From positions 1 through 45,173 of the forward strand of contig JADHWC010000008.1 of the NCBI GenBank assembly GCA_016783665.1: a DNA stretch of 45,173 nt, given 5' to 3'. Each line of letters begins with the position of its first letter. The first letter of the stretch is position 1. Positions 24,415 through 33,139 of the stretch are shown piece by piece. The stretch is from Fidelibacterota bacterium (lineage in GTDB: Bacteria > Fidelibacterota > UBA2242). The notes beneath the pieces are model-generated. The model did not search any database, was not told the DNA's origin, and saw only the letters and a program-made list of their open reading frames with translations. The position numbers were made by a program, and so were the translations under genes.

Positions 24415-25946
24415 CATCTCCTCATAGTTGTCAAAGTAATAGTCTTCTCCGCCATCTGGATTTCAGGTTTCTTTTTTTTCATACCTCTTGTCGCCATTGT
24501 AAATTTCTCTATATCTTCTGCAAGTACATCCTCATATTTTTCACCGTCGATAATTTGAGTTTTCACAAGAACTTCAGGAAATCTTTCAGTATTAGCAAAG
24601 ATTTGCCAGCGTTCTACTCCAAATGGAGGTGCAACATAAAAAGTATCAGGAAGAGAATAAACCATGTTAACTTTACTTACATCAATATAGAGATTATTGT
24701 ACATTAAAATCCGCATACCGTCGGCTAAGTGATAGAGAACCTGGAGATAGCAGGGTTTGTTTACTCGAACCAGAAGAGTAGATTCATCTCCTTCTTTGAA
24801 AATAATATTACGATTACCTTTATTTGTCCATGCTTCAACGGAAAGCTTTCCTGAAATTACATCCTTTGAGAGGAATATTTTCCCATCTTCCATAGCCTGT
24901 TCAAAATTCCTTGGTACGAGTGCGACGCCGCTGTTTTTGATTATCGATTTATCCAGAACAACCGCCGCGGCAGCCATTTTTTTTCCTGATTTTGGATCTG
25001 TGATCACAGCCTGAATACGGCATTTTCCTCCATCCAGACGATAATTTCCCGTCAGTTGGGCGGCTTTATTGGCTCCCGGTGCATTGTCGGATAACACCGT
25101 AAATTTGCCGGTTAATTCACGGGTTATATCATCAAGAAAATAGGCAGAGAACTCCGAACAAAAATCTGTCTCCTGAAATGTAAACGGAAATACGAGAAGT
25201 GAAATCTTCCTGTCAGAAATCTGTTCTGATAACTGTTCAGATAATGAGATTGAGGCGGAAGAAATGGATCTCAAATCTCCTCTTATCAATTTTTGAATGC
25301 GGCTTTCAACTTCCGATTGACTTATGGATGATTGTTGGTAAACGCTTTCTAACTCTTTGAAAGGATCTTTACCTCGGAGTAAATTCAGGATTGCCTGCGT
25401 TTCTCCCAATTCAATAAACAGTGGAAAGGTTTTACGATAAAGTGAAAGCGCTGTTTTCAGATCGCCACTTTTTTCCAATTTATCTGCGTTTGCCAGGTAT
25501 CCGTTAATCTCCTTACTAAGTCCGTTCAGATGGTTTTGATAGTTCTTCAATGCTGGAACAATTTTAAGAATAGCCAGTGCATAGGTAATTTTCTTGTCCT
25601 CATAGAACTCGGTTTTCAAACCGATTAAGGTAAGATTTGTCTGCGATGTGATTGTACTTTTTATTTGCGAATCATAATCCAGGTTAGTTTCGGATTCCGT
25701 CGTTAGTAATTCGCTTTGAATTTTTGTTAAAAAACGAGATGACAGATCGGTTTTTGCATATTGTTCCGCACCCAGTTTCCGCTCAGCCAAATCATTGCCG
25801 GTCGCTAACCCAAACCCGACGATGTAAAGATTGTCCGGGTGTTTCTGTGAAAAACCATTGTTCTCAACCCAGTCCGGTTTTTTAGCGGCGAACAGTAAAA
25901 CTGAAATAATCAGTAGAAGCGTTAAAAAACACATTTTTGATCTCAT
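24414..25946 (-). CDS. Secreted DUF4384-domain protein
   Basis: A 510-residue exported protein with the signal peptide FLTLLLIISVLLFAA. Residues ~20-130 (KKPDWVENNGF...YIVGFGLATG) resemble the LPP20-like domain of outer-membrane-associated lipoproteins; no lipobox is seen. The middle contains a helical stretch and a FlgO-like part (KISLLVFPFTFQETDF). The C-terminal ~130 residues (SVEAWTNKGNRNIIFKEGD, then VNKPCYLQVLYHLADG) are a DUF4384 domain, a beta-rich module often found with CHAT or TPR proteins. It precedes the CHAT gene on the same strand (~210 bp gap). I infer a shared envelope-stress or signalling role. Confidence 0.85.
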   Translation of the reverse strand: MRSKMCFLTLLLIISVLLFAAKKPDWVENNGFSQKHPDNLYIVGFGLATGNDLAERKLGAEQYAKTDLSSRFLTKIQSELLTTESETNLDYDSQIKSTITSQTNLTLIGLKTEFYEDKKITYALAILKIVPALKNYQNHLNGLSKEINGYLANADKLEKSGDLKTALSLYRKTFPLFIELGETQAILNLLRGKDPFKELESVYQQSSISQSEVESRIQKLIRGDLRSISSASISLSEQLSEQISDRKISLLVFPFTFQETDFCSEFSAYFLDDITRELTGKFTVLSDNAPGANKAAQLTGNYRLDGGKCRIQAVITDPKSGKKMAAAAVVLDKSIIKNSGVALVPRNFEQAMEDGKIFLSKDVISGKLSVEAWTNKGNRNIIFKEGDESTLLVRVNKPCYLQVLYHLADGMRILMYNNLYIDVSKVNMVYSLPDTFYVAPPFGVERWQIFANTERFPEVLVKTQIIDGEKYEDVLAEDIEKFTMATRGMKKKKPEIQMAEKTITLTTMRR

Positions 25947-25967
25947 AATCTTCTCTCCCTGTCTAGT

Positions 25968-26115
25968 AACTTTACGAAAGTTCGTTTAATATATCGCAAA
26001 GACCTTCGGCAAATCTCGTGAGTTCTGTAGAAATAACTTTCGTAAAGGTATTTTTTAATAGTGATTATCCCTTTCAAAACTTTGCTAAAATTCTAATATC
26101 AACTTTATAAAAGTT
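25968..26115. promoter_or_regulatory. Array of AACTTT-N3-AAAGTT palindromes upstream of the DUF4384 gene
   Basis: Copies lie at 25968-25982 (perfect), 26035-26049 (one mismatch), 26078-26092 (one mismatch) and 26101-26115 (perfect). The first, second and last are 67 and 66 bp apart. Copies one and two also form a perfect 13-bp inverted repeat (25970-25982 with 26035-26047). Such regular palindromes upstream of a gene suggest operator sites of a dimeric regulator. No candidate regulator gene is in the neighbourhood. Confidence 0.55.
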
Positions 26116-26165
26116 CTTGAGGTATTGGTTTTTGCATCTCGCATGTTGATATTATATTATTGATT

Positions 26166-26555
26166 TTATAAATAGAGTGCAACAATTATATTCATGCCAA
26201 GAAAAAAATAAAGTACGGGAAGATTTGTTGGCATTTTACCGCAAGGCGCCTCAAGTTTCAACCCGTGACAAAGTGTCACGACTTTGCTCCCTTCTTCAGC
26301 CAGACGTTGTTTAAGTTTTCGCCAATATGCCCCGGCAGCTTGCATCTTCAACTGTCGACAAATTGTCGACAGTTCAATTCTATCTTCACTTTTGACCCTG
26401 ATTTTCATCTTGAACCAGTAATCACGGGAATTCACGCTGTCGGTCAAGACGCCAACAACATCCACGACGGAAAAATACCACTGCTCCTCATCCGCATCCC
26501 AGCGGGTGCTTATCTTCTGATGATTGAATAATTTTATAGCTGTTTCTTTGGTCAT
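26166..26555 (-). pseudogene. Scrambled, truncated BRO-family (phage antirepressor-type) gene
   Basis: The N-terminus (KLFNHQKISTRWDADEEQWY then FSVVDVVGVLTDSVNSRDYW) is that of BRO-N proteins, which are DNA-binding domains of phage antirepressors. The middle holds two alternative versions of the same segment in a row, DYWFKMKIRVKSEDRIELST...LKM and YWRKLKQRLAEEGSKVVT...LKL, where intact proteins have one. The conserved continuation (TDCANTEGxFR) is missing and an unrelated hydrophobic tail follows. It looks like the product of recombination between two variants, followed by loss of the 3' half; 129 residues instead of ~270. Confidence 0.7.
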
Positions 26556-26645
26556 AATAAAGTAACTCCGTTTTAATCCTTATCTAATCCCATCAATAAT
26601 CCGCGCTTCCGGCACAGTCTTTATCTTCGCCCCTCAATTTAAATA

Positions 26646-26681
26646 ATTTCCTGATAAGTCGGCGACTTATGATCAGGAAAT
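26646..26681. terminator. Hairpin after the sulfatase-type gene
   Basis: ATTTCCTGATAAGTC (26646-26660) pairs with GACTTATGATCAGGAAAT (26664-26681) with a small bulge and a GGC loop. It lies 5 bp after the end of the gene that stops at 26687 on the minus strand. The T tract is weak, so termination is likely but not certain. Confidence 0.65.
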
Positions 26682-26686
26682 ATTCT

Positions 26687-28549
26687 CTATTTCATAAACT
26701 CCTTAAATTCAAATAGAACTTGAATGACGTTCCCGCGTTTTAATTTTAAAATCTCCTTTTCGTTATCCAGTATTTGATATTCGGAATCCCGCACCTCAAT
26801 TGTACCAAGATTATAGGTCTCATAAGAAAACACCAGATAATTATCATCATCAATTATAGCACAATCATCCCACCCACAAGAAACGACGAATTCATGCCCT
26901 TCTTCATTCAGCAATGATTGACCTTGAGAATAATCTTCGGGATTGGCTGAATTCCCAAGAAGTTCAAACATTGTCGGTACAACATCAAGATGACTTGTTA
27001 ATTTTGTTATTATTTTATGCTCTTTTCCCGGAATATAAAGAATGAGAGGAACTTGTGTCTGGTATTTTGAGAATGCGCTGGTATGTCCCCAAAAACCGGT
27101 TTCATAAAATTCCTCGCCATGGTCGCCTGTTATTACAACAATTGTATTTTCGAATAAGTTTTTTTCCTGTAGTTTCCGAAGTATTTTTCCAACTTCATTA
27201 TCTTCAAAATAAATGGCGTTTTTGTAACTGTTCATTAGCGATACCGCATCTTTTTCCCCGACAGTCAGGTAGTTTGGACTTTTATTCGAGGGCTTAAATT
27301 TGTCAAAATCATCCGGATACGTATAACTGCGATGAGAGGCATTATAAAATAAATATGAGAAAAATGACAGTGTAGTATCTCTTTTATCAAGCCAATCGAT
27401 AAAACATTCGGTAACCAGGGGATCATTTACTTCGGCGTCTTTCCCGGGAAAGTTATCGGTAATAAAATCCGGGATTCTGACAAAAGCGGTCTTCCTGAAT
27501 TCGGGACTCGACAGTTTTCTGCTCGAAATGATTTTAAAATCATATCTCTGCTTAATCAGCTCATCGATAAAAACCGGACTGCGTCTTTCTCCGAGAAAAT
27601 TATGCCAGTAATATCCATGAATCGAATAAAATAACGTATAAATTCCAAATCGAGAGGCATTCCCACCGGCAAAATGATTGTTGAATATCAACGAATTCTC
27701 AGAGAATTTTTTAATATTGGGTGTGATTTCTTCCGTTAACATGTCGAAGCGCCAGGCATCAAGTATAATCCAGATTATATTTGGTTTACTAATACTATAT
27801 GATTGATTGAGTTCTTTTTTCGGATAATTCAAACCGGTGTAAGTGTTATCAAACTGAAATGTTTCCTCCCTATCAACTTTAAAATTGAATTTTTTACGCA
27901 TGAATCGTTTTATTGTCATCGGTTGGTACACTGGGAAGACCTTGCCATACCTGGTTACTTCACACCGGTTGTACAAATCTGCGACGGCATAAGTGAGTTT
28001 ATCTGATATAGTAAACAGCAAACCAATAATGAGAACCAGCGGAATCGTTTTTGGTAGTATTGATCTATCTTTCAGTTTATTATGCAAATTGCGGATTAAA
28101 CTAAACTCTAAAAACAGAGTTACAATAACAATTAAAATCGCAGCCATATAGGTGCCGGCGCCCAGTCTGAGAGCATCCTCTGAACCTTCGCTTGCCAAAG
28201 CATTTAAGATCATACTGTTAATATGAAAATTAAAATGCCTGTAAATGATTAAATCAATAAAATTAAAAATTTGCAGAGTTGAGATTGTAAGCGTACAGAG
28301 TAAATACAATACAAATTTATTCGAGATGAACAGCAATATTATCAAGAGAGGAATCGCAATCAGCAGGTGGATCTGAATTGTATTGGAAATGAGAGCGATG
28401 TGAATAAAAAACATGCTTAAAAACTTCTGGAAACCGCTTGAAAATAGGATGTAGAAATAATTAATAACTATTGCAATCAGAAGATTAATGAATAAAAAAC
28501 GGAAGAGTGTTCTGAAAATCGTTTTTTGGGGTTTTAATAATAACGGCAT
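26687..28549 (-). CDS. Membrane-anchored sulfatase-family protein (YejM/PbgA-like)
   Basis: A 620-residue protein with about five N-terminal membrane helices (first ~220 residues) and a C-terminal alkaline-phosphatase/sulfatase-fold domain outside the membrane. Metal-site motifs are NIIWIILDAWRFDM (first Asp) and ITGDHGEEFYETGFWGH (Asp-His and His). The position normally holding the nucleophile falls in the NASRFGIYTLFYS segment. The layout and the DAWRxDM motif resemble YejM/PbgA, which in enterobacteria controls lipopolysaccharide synthesis; phosphoethanolamine- or glycerol-transferring relatives are the alternative. It is a single gene with its own terminator. Confidence 0.85.
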   Translation of the reverse strand: MPLLLKPQKTIFRTLFRFLFINLLIAIVINYFYILFSSGFQKFLSMFFIHIALISNTIQIHLLIAIPLLIILLFISNKFVLYLLCTLTISTLQIFNFIDLIIYRHFNFHINSMILNALASEGSEDALRLGAGTYMAAILIVIVTLFLEFSLIRNLHNKLKDRSILPKTIPLVLIIGLLFTISDKLTYAVADLYNRCEVTRYGKVFPVYQPMTIKRFMRKKFNFKVDREETFQFDNTYTGLNYPKKELNQSYSISKPNIIWIILDAWRFDMLTEEITPNIKKFSENSLIFNNHFAGGNASRFGIYTLFYSIHGYYWHNFLGERRSPVFIDELIKQRYDFKIISSRKLSSPEFRKTAFVRIPDFITDNFPGKDAEVNDPLVTECFIDWLDKRDTTLSFFSYLFYNASHRSYTYPDDFDKFKPSNKSPNYLTVGEKDAVSLMNSYKNAIYFEDNEVGKILRKLQEKNLFENTIVVITGDHGEEFYETGFWGHTSAFSKYQTQVPLILYIPGKEHKIITKLTSHLDVVPTMFELLGNSANPEDYSQGQSLLNEEGHEFVVSCGWDDCAIIDDDNYLVFSYETYNLGTIEVRDSEYQILDNEKEILKLKRGNVIQVLFEFKEFMK

Positions 28550-28578
28550 AATTCCTTTATTTTACCACGCTCATTCCC

Positions 28579-28641
28579 AAGCCCCAGCTTGGGAATGCAA
28601 TGCTAACGAAAGATGCAATTTTCATTACAAAGCTGGGGCTT
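28579..28641. repeat. Inverted repeat, nested palindromes
   Basis: AAGCCCCAGCTT (28579-28590) and AAGCTGGGGCTT (28630-28641) form a perfect 12-bp inverted repeat, and the first arm lies inside a palindrome CCCAAG-N6-CTTGGG. No gene lies in 28550-28772. It resembles the dispersed GC-rich hairpins seen between genes in many genomes. Confidence 0.6.
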
Positions 28642-28772
28642 TGTAACGAGTAAGACGTGATGATTATTTGGAACCTGTCCTGTGTGAAATAGCATCTGTT
28701 CCTTCGGGTCCTCAGACCTGACGGGATTCTCTATTGTCCTTTATGCTTGTGGGATACCCTCAGAAAAAATAA

Positions 28773-29645
28773 TCAACCGCGACTGACCATACAGTAATCA
28801 AGGCAGCCGGAATCCAGCCCGGTAAGCGCCTTCATGGCGGCAAGAGCGTCCATTATATTGGAATCGGAAACATTCAGAATATAATTACGAATCCCTTTGG
28901 TCCAGAGAGTAGCCAGGGTGTAGGCGTTCAGCATTTTCCGCCTGGGCAGACCGAAAGACACATTGGACAATCCCACGATGAAAGCGGCATCGGCGTCGCT
29001 GATGCTATCCAGAAACGCCAGACTTTCGATAAATATCTCCTGCGTCATGGCCACCGGGCGGATCATCAGGTCGATGAAAAAACGGTCGAAAGGCAGACCG
29101 GAAGGCTTGATAAAGTCGCGGATTGAGGCATACGCCTGTTCGTATTCCGCCCGGTTAGCTGGCGGAAAGCCATTTACATCCATCCGGACAATGGCTCGGG
29201 CGTCAGGGATAGTATTCATATAATCAAATACAAAATCCGCAATATCGGTATTGACAGAAATGGAATTCAGGACAAAGGGATCCGATGGATGTGTAGCAAT
29301 AAATGTCTTAATCAGATGTTCATCCGAAGAATCTACCGAAACGGGCAGATCGCATTCCTTTCGAATTAACTCATAGAGATATTGCAGTTTATTCAGCGAT
29401 TCCGACCGGAATATATCAACGTTCAGATCGATCGCCGACGCTCCTGCCGATACCTGTTTGCGTACGATCGTTTTTAACGCTTCCGCATCTCCGGCTTCCA
29501 TGAGTTTGAAAACCGGCGGTATGGATGAATTCAGCCGTTCGGCAATCAGGTAAGGCTTAATTTCGATTTTCTTTACTCCAGTACTGGTCGGTTCCGCCAC
29601 GCGCTCCCCAATCTGAGTCAATTGATAATTTACTGGATATACCAC
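28773..29645 (-). CDS. Pterin-binding methyltransferase (methyl-THF:corrinoid protein type)
   Basis: A 290-residue TIM-barrel protein of the pterin-binding (DHPS-like) family. Seen motifs are LIAERLNSSIPPVF, GASAIDLNVD, PVSVDSSDEHLIKTF and FIVGLSNVSFGLPRRKMLNA. The last is the signature of methyltetrahydrofolate:corrinoid/iron-sulfur protein methyltransferases (AcsE/MtgA type) rather than of DHPS. It should move a methyl group from methyl-tetrahydrofolate to a corrinoid protein. No corrinoid protein gene is adjacent. It overlaps the QueF-like gene by 89 bp if ATG 29645 is used; GTG 29600 is an alternative start. Confidence 0.85.
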   Translation of the reverse strand: MVYPVNYQLTQIGERVAEPTSTGVKKIEIKPYLIAERLNSSIPPVFKLMEAGDAEALKTIVRKQVSAGASAIDLNVDIFRSESLNKLQYLYELIRKECDLPVSVDSSDEHLIKTFIATHPSDPFVLNSISVNTDIADFVFDYMNTIPDARAIVRMDVNGFPPANRAEYEQAYASIRDFIKPSGLPFDRFFIDLMIRPVAMTQEIFIESLAFLDSISDADAAFIVGLSNVSFGLPRRKMLNAYTLATLWTKGIRNYILNVSDSNIMDALAAMKALTGLDSGCLDYCMVSRG

Positions 29646-29979
29646 CCCTGGGACGAAAAAGGATTTCGATACGCAACCGTTCGGGCTTGAAAACTTCCAT
29701 CAGGTGATCGTAAATCTGGTTAGTCACCCGCTCGTAGGAGATCATCACGTTGCGGTATTGCGTCAGATATTCTTTAAAGGATTTTAGTTCGATGACACGT
29801 TCTTTGGGATAAAACCAAATATTAATGTGTCCATAATCCGGTTGATTCATCCTGCCGATAAAGGTGAACTCCGGCGCGTCGATCTTGATCTCATAGGCTT
29901 CTTTAGTCGGGTTTTTGATTCCCTTTAGCATCTTCGGATCGACGTCGGTGTATTTTCGTATAGCGATCAAACTAATCAT
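29557..29979 (-). CDS. QueF-family protein lacking the catalytic cysteine
   Basis: A 140-residue protein of the preQ0-reductase (QueF, T-fold) family: PEFTFIGRMNQPDYGHINIW aligns with the family's FTxLCPxTGQPDxxxIxI, and IELKSFKEYL is the NADPH/substrate motif ELKSxKxY. The Cys that forms the thioimide with preQ0 is replaced by Gly and the loop is one residue shorter; the Asp of QPD is kept. By family knowledge it should not reduce preQ0. A binding or different catalytic role linked to the overlapping folate-dependent methyltransferase is possible. Length is near that of short QueF proteins. Confidence 0.75.
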   Translation of the reverse strand: MISLIAIRKYTDVDPKMLKGIKNPTKEAYEIKIDAPEFTFIGRMNQPDYGHINIWFYPKERVIELKSFKEYLTQYRNVMISYERVTNQIYDHLMEVFKPERLRIEILFRPRGGISSKLSIDSDWGARGGTDQYWSKENRN

Positions 29980-30202
29980 TTGTTAAAATTCCCTTCCTGT
30001 TAAACGTATCATTTTAACCAATCACGTGTGTAAAAGCAACAGGCAAATATATTGAGAAAAAAGGAATATGACTATTATTTATACAACATTTACTGATACG
30101 TTGAAGGTTAGAGTGATATTGTCAAAACTTCTGAAACCCTACAACACGGGATCATCAAAATTACATAAATAGATTATTTTCGCATTTGAAAATATTTTTT
30201 GA

Positions 30203-31768
30203 TTACCAAAACATGATATAAAGTACAGATAAAATTGCAAATATTCCGATAGATCCAACATTAAACAGAGTATCGGTGTGAAATAATCCCTTTTCAATCT
30301 TAATTGCTTTAGCGGCATCACCCTTGGATTCTATCAGTGTAATGATCACAACAGTCAAACTAAGTAACAAAAACACAACACCCATTCGATTTAAAAATGG
30401 TAAAGCCGGGACAAGAGCTTTTATTCCCAATGATAAAGGAATCGTTAAAACAGCCGCCCATATCGCCGAATTCGCCGTGGCTTTTTTCCAGAAAAGTCCG
30501 AAAATAAATATTGCAAAAATTCCCGGACTAATAAAGCCGGTGAATTCCTGTATGAATTGAAAGGCTTGTTCCAGACTGCTCAATGTGGGTGCGATCAATA
30601 CCGCAATAATTAAGGCTACGGCGCTGGCGACACGACCGGTAAGCACTAACTGGGTTTCCGAAGCATCTTTCTTAATAATCTGTTTATAAATATCCATCGA
30701 GAAAATTGTCGCTGTACTATTTACCATTGAGCTTAATGATGATACAATCGCCGCAATGAGTGCTGCGAAAGCAAGTCCCTTAAAACCAACCGGTACAAAT
30801 TGACTCAGCAACCATGGATAGGCTTCATCCGGCTTCACAATATCCGCTTTCAGAGTAAACGCCACAATGCCGGGAATTACTACTATTAAGGGGGTCAGGA
30901 GCTTCAAATAACCGCCAAAAAGCAATCCACGCTGAGCCTCTTTAATACTTTTAGCGGCGAGCGCTCTTTGGGTAATATATTGATTACAGCCCCAATAGAA
31001 AAAATGAGCCATCCACATACCGCCCAGTAATACTCCGAGCCCGGGCAATTCAGGATAATTTGGATTAGACTTATCCAGGATCATGTCAAACTTTTCCGGA
31101 ACCTGACGAACCAGATCTACAAATCCAGTTAGCACACCATTCCCTCCACTGACAGCATTCAAAGCAAAAAAGGTTGTGATAAGTCCTCCACCGATTAAGA
31201 CGATGACTTGCACTACATCCGTCCAGGCAACCGCCTTTAAACCACCGTAAATTGTGTACATCGCTGAAAAGACTGCCAGTCCAAGAATACCGTAAAACAG
31301 GGGAATACCCATTATAGTCCGCAGAGCAAGAGCTCCCAAATATAAAACTGAAGTGAGATTCACAAAGACATAAAGCAGCAACCAAAAAACCGCCAAACCC
31401 GTTCTGACCCGTTTATCATAACGGATTTCGAGCAATTGGGGCATCGTATAAATTCCTTCTTTTAGAAAAATCGGCAAAAAGAATTTGGCGACCACGATTA
31501 ATGTAATGGCAGCTGTCCATTCATACGTGGCGATACCCAGACCAATCACAAAACCGGAACCGGACATCCCGATATATTGTTCCGCGGAAATATTTGCGGC
31601 AATCAGGGATGCACCGATTGCCCACCAGGGCAGGGATTTGCTGGCAAGAAAGTAATCACTTGAATTCTTTTGATGTCCTTTTTTTTCTCTGGATACCCAT
31701 AATCCCAGGCCAACAATAAAAACGATATATCCGATAAATACTGCATAGTCCAAGAGTGAAAAATTCAT
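30203..31768 (-). CDS. Sodium:solute symporter (SSS family, sugar type)
   Basis: A 521-residue membrane protein with 13-14 predicted helices. Typical SSS features are DYFLASKSLPWWAIGASLIAANISAEQ near the N-terminus (split here by the unwound helix 1), the central GGLKAVAWTDVVQ motif and WGCNQYITQRALAAKS. These last two point to the SGLT/vSGLT branch that imports sugars with sodium. Upstream on the same strand lies the end of a GH97 glycosidase, so the two probably once formed a sugar-use unit. Confidence 0.9.
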   Translation of the reverse strand: MNFSLLDYAVFIGYIVFIVGLGLWVSREKKGHQKNSSDYFLASKSLPWWAIGASLIAANISAEQYIGMSGSGFVIGLGIATYEWTAAITLIVVAKFFLPIFLKEGIYTMPQLLEIRYDKRVRTGLAVFWLLLYVFVNLTSVLYLGALALRTIMGIPLFYGILGLAVFSAMYTIYGGLKAVAWTDVVQVIVLIGGGLITTFFALNAVSGGNGVLTGFVDLVRQVPEKFDMILDKSNPNYPELPGLGVLLGGMWMAHFFYWGCNQYITQRALAAKSIKEAQRGLLFGGYLKLLTPLIVVIPGIVAFTLKADIVKPDEAYPWLLSQFVPVGFKGLAFAALIAAIVSSLSSMVNSTATIFSMDIYKQIIKKDASETQLVLTGRVASAVALIIAVLIAPTLSSLEQAFQFIQEFTGFISPGIFAIFIFGLFWKKATANSAIWAAVLTIPLSLGIKALVPALPFLNRMGVVFLLLSLTVVIITLIESKGDAAKAIKIEKGLFHTDTLFNVGSIGIFAILSVLYIMFW

Positions 31769-31820
31769 AGATCATTAATCCTTTCGCATGGTTAATGCTA
31801 TTATCTTCAGTTTATACTAC

Positions 31821-32057
31821 TTAAAAATCTCTGATTTCATCTCTCGTAGCAAGATGAATTCGGATCGCCTGCCCGCCACCGGGCGCTAAATGTAGTTTGA
31901 GTGCTGTATTCTGTTTAACGAGTTTTTTTGTTATAGTCATCACCAATGGGTTATTTTCCCAATCAGCATCATCGGCATCTGCATAGATTTCGGCGATGTA
32001 GGTCTGATCAGGTTGCAGAAAATCCAGTTTGGCTTTGAGAATGCGCGGTGTATGTCG
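31821..32057 (-). pseudogene. C-terminal fragment of a GH97 glycoside hydrolase
   Basis: An open frame ends at TAA 31821-31823 and encodes LDFLQPDQTYIAEIYADADD, later LKLHLAPGGGQAIRIHL. This is the C-terminal beta-domain of GH97 alpha-glucosidases/galactosidases. An in-frame TGA lies at 32058-32060 and the remaining ~550 residues are missing; the IS3 genes start 70 bp further on. The gene was probably destroyed by the IS and a deletion. It lies 52 bp upstream of the sugar symporter on the same strand. Confidence 0.8.
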
Positions 32058-32130
32058 TCAAAAGCTTTGGGACTCCAAGTGATCAAATATAAGAGAGGGT
32101 TATCTGATAAGCAACTGGTGTTAGGATAAT

Positions 32131-33111
32131 TCATGCTAAGACACCCAGATTTTGCTGTTTTCTCAATTTCATAGTATTCCGCTTTATTATTTCTCTCCTT
32201 GTTAAGATATCGCGACTTCTCCCATAATATACATCTGCCGGTGTTAAATTATCCAATGATTCATGATACCGTTGATTGTTATAATATTCGACGAATCGTT
32301 CAATTTCTTCCTCAAGATCCCAGGGATAATAGTAGTTCTGTAGTTTAACCACATTTTTCATAGACCGGTGATATCGTTCAATTTTCCCCTGAGTCATAGG
32401 ATGAAATGGAGCACCCCGGGTATGGTCAATCTGGTGACTTTCAAGATAATCCTTCAATTCTTTTGATATGTAGGATGGCCCATTGTCAGATAGCAGGCGT
32501 GGTTTATGTTTTACCTTAACCTGGTGGACACCGGTTTTTTCGATGGCTCTGTCCAGAGTTATCTTAACATCATTGGCAGTCATGGTAGAAGCCAGGTACC
32601 AAGCTAGAATAAATCGGAAATAATCATCCAGCACTGTTGACAGATAGTACCAGCCCCAGCCAGTAATCATGAAGTAGGTAAAGTCAGTTTGCCACAATTC
32701 ATTAATACGCTTAGTCGGTGATTTGAATTTATCACTAGCCGATAAGACAATATAGGCCGGGCTGGTGATAAGATCATAGCCCTTCAGGATACGATATACA
32801 CTGGATTCCGAAATGTAATAACCTTGAGTATCTGTGATATGCCAAGCCAATTCCCGTGGTGATTTATCCGTCTCCTCCAGAGCGATATCAACAGTCTGTT
32901 CCCTGACATGATCCGGTATTTTATTCCAGAACTTTTTCGGACTGGATGAATTGTTTGCCAAACCGTCATACCCATTGTCCTGATAACATTGATACCACCG
33001 GTAAAATATACTGCGGTTAACATCCAGTTCCTCCAGTGTTCGTCTGACCGGTAGTTCCGATTCCTCGACTGTCCGAATAATTTCCATCTTTTCTGCCTGG
33101 CTGTATCTCAT
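32131..33111 (-). CDS. IS3-family transposase, orfB (DDE integrase core)
   Basis: A 326-residue protein with an N-terminal HTH (LPVRRTLEELDVNRSIFYRW), a second helical part (SPRELAWHI, SSVYRILK) and the rve integrase core. Catalytic residues are Asp in WQTDFTYF, Asp in LLSDNGPSY and Glu in GKIERYHRSMK; FVEYYNNQRYHESL near the end is typical. It appears intact. Its frame is open upstream of the ATG to the A run in orfA but is +1 relative to orfA. Confidence 0.93.
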   Translation of the reverse strand: MRYSQAEKMEIIRTVEESELPVRRTLEELDVNRSIFYRWYQCYQDNGYDGLANNSSSPKKFWNKIPDHVREQTVDIALEETDKSPRELAWHITDTQGYYISESSVYRILKGYDLITSPAYIVLSASDKFKSPTKRINELWQTDFTYFMITGWGWYYLSTVLDDYFRFILAWYLASTMTANDVKITLDRAIEKTGVHQVKVKHKPRLLSDNGPSYISKELKDYLESHQIDHTRGAPFHPMTQGKIERYHRSMKNVVKLQNYYYPWDLEEEIERFVEYYNNQRYHESLDNLTPADVYYGRSRDILTRREIIKRNTMKLRKQQNLGVLA

Positions 33112-33139
33112 AAATCGACCGATTCGGATTCCATACCAT

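Noticed and set aside
31940-32134. 64-codon frame between the GH97 relic and the IS
   Set aside because: It overlaps the GH97 frame in another register and has no family pattern.
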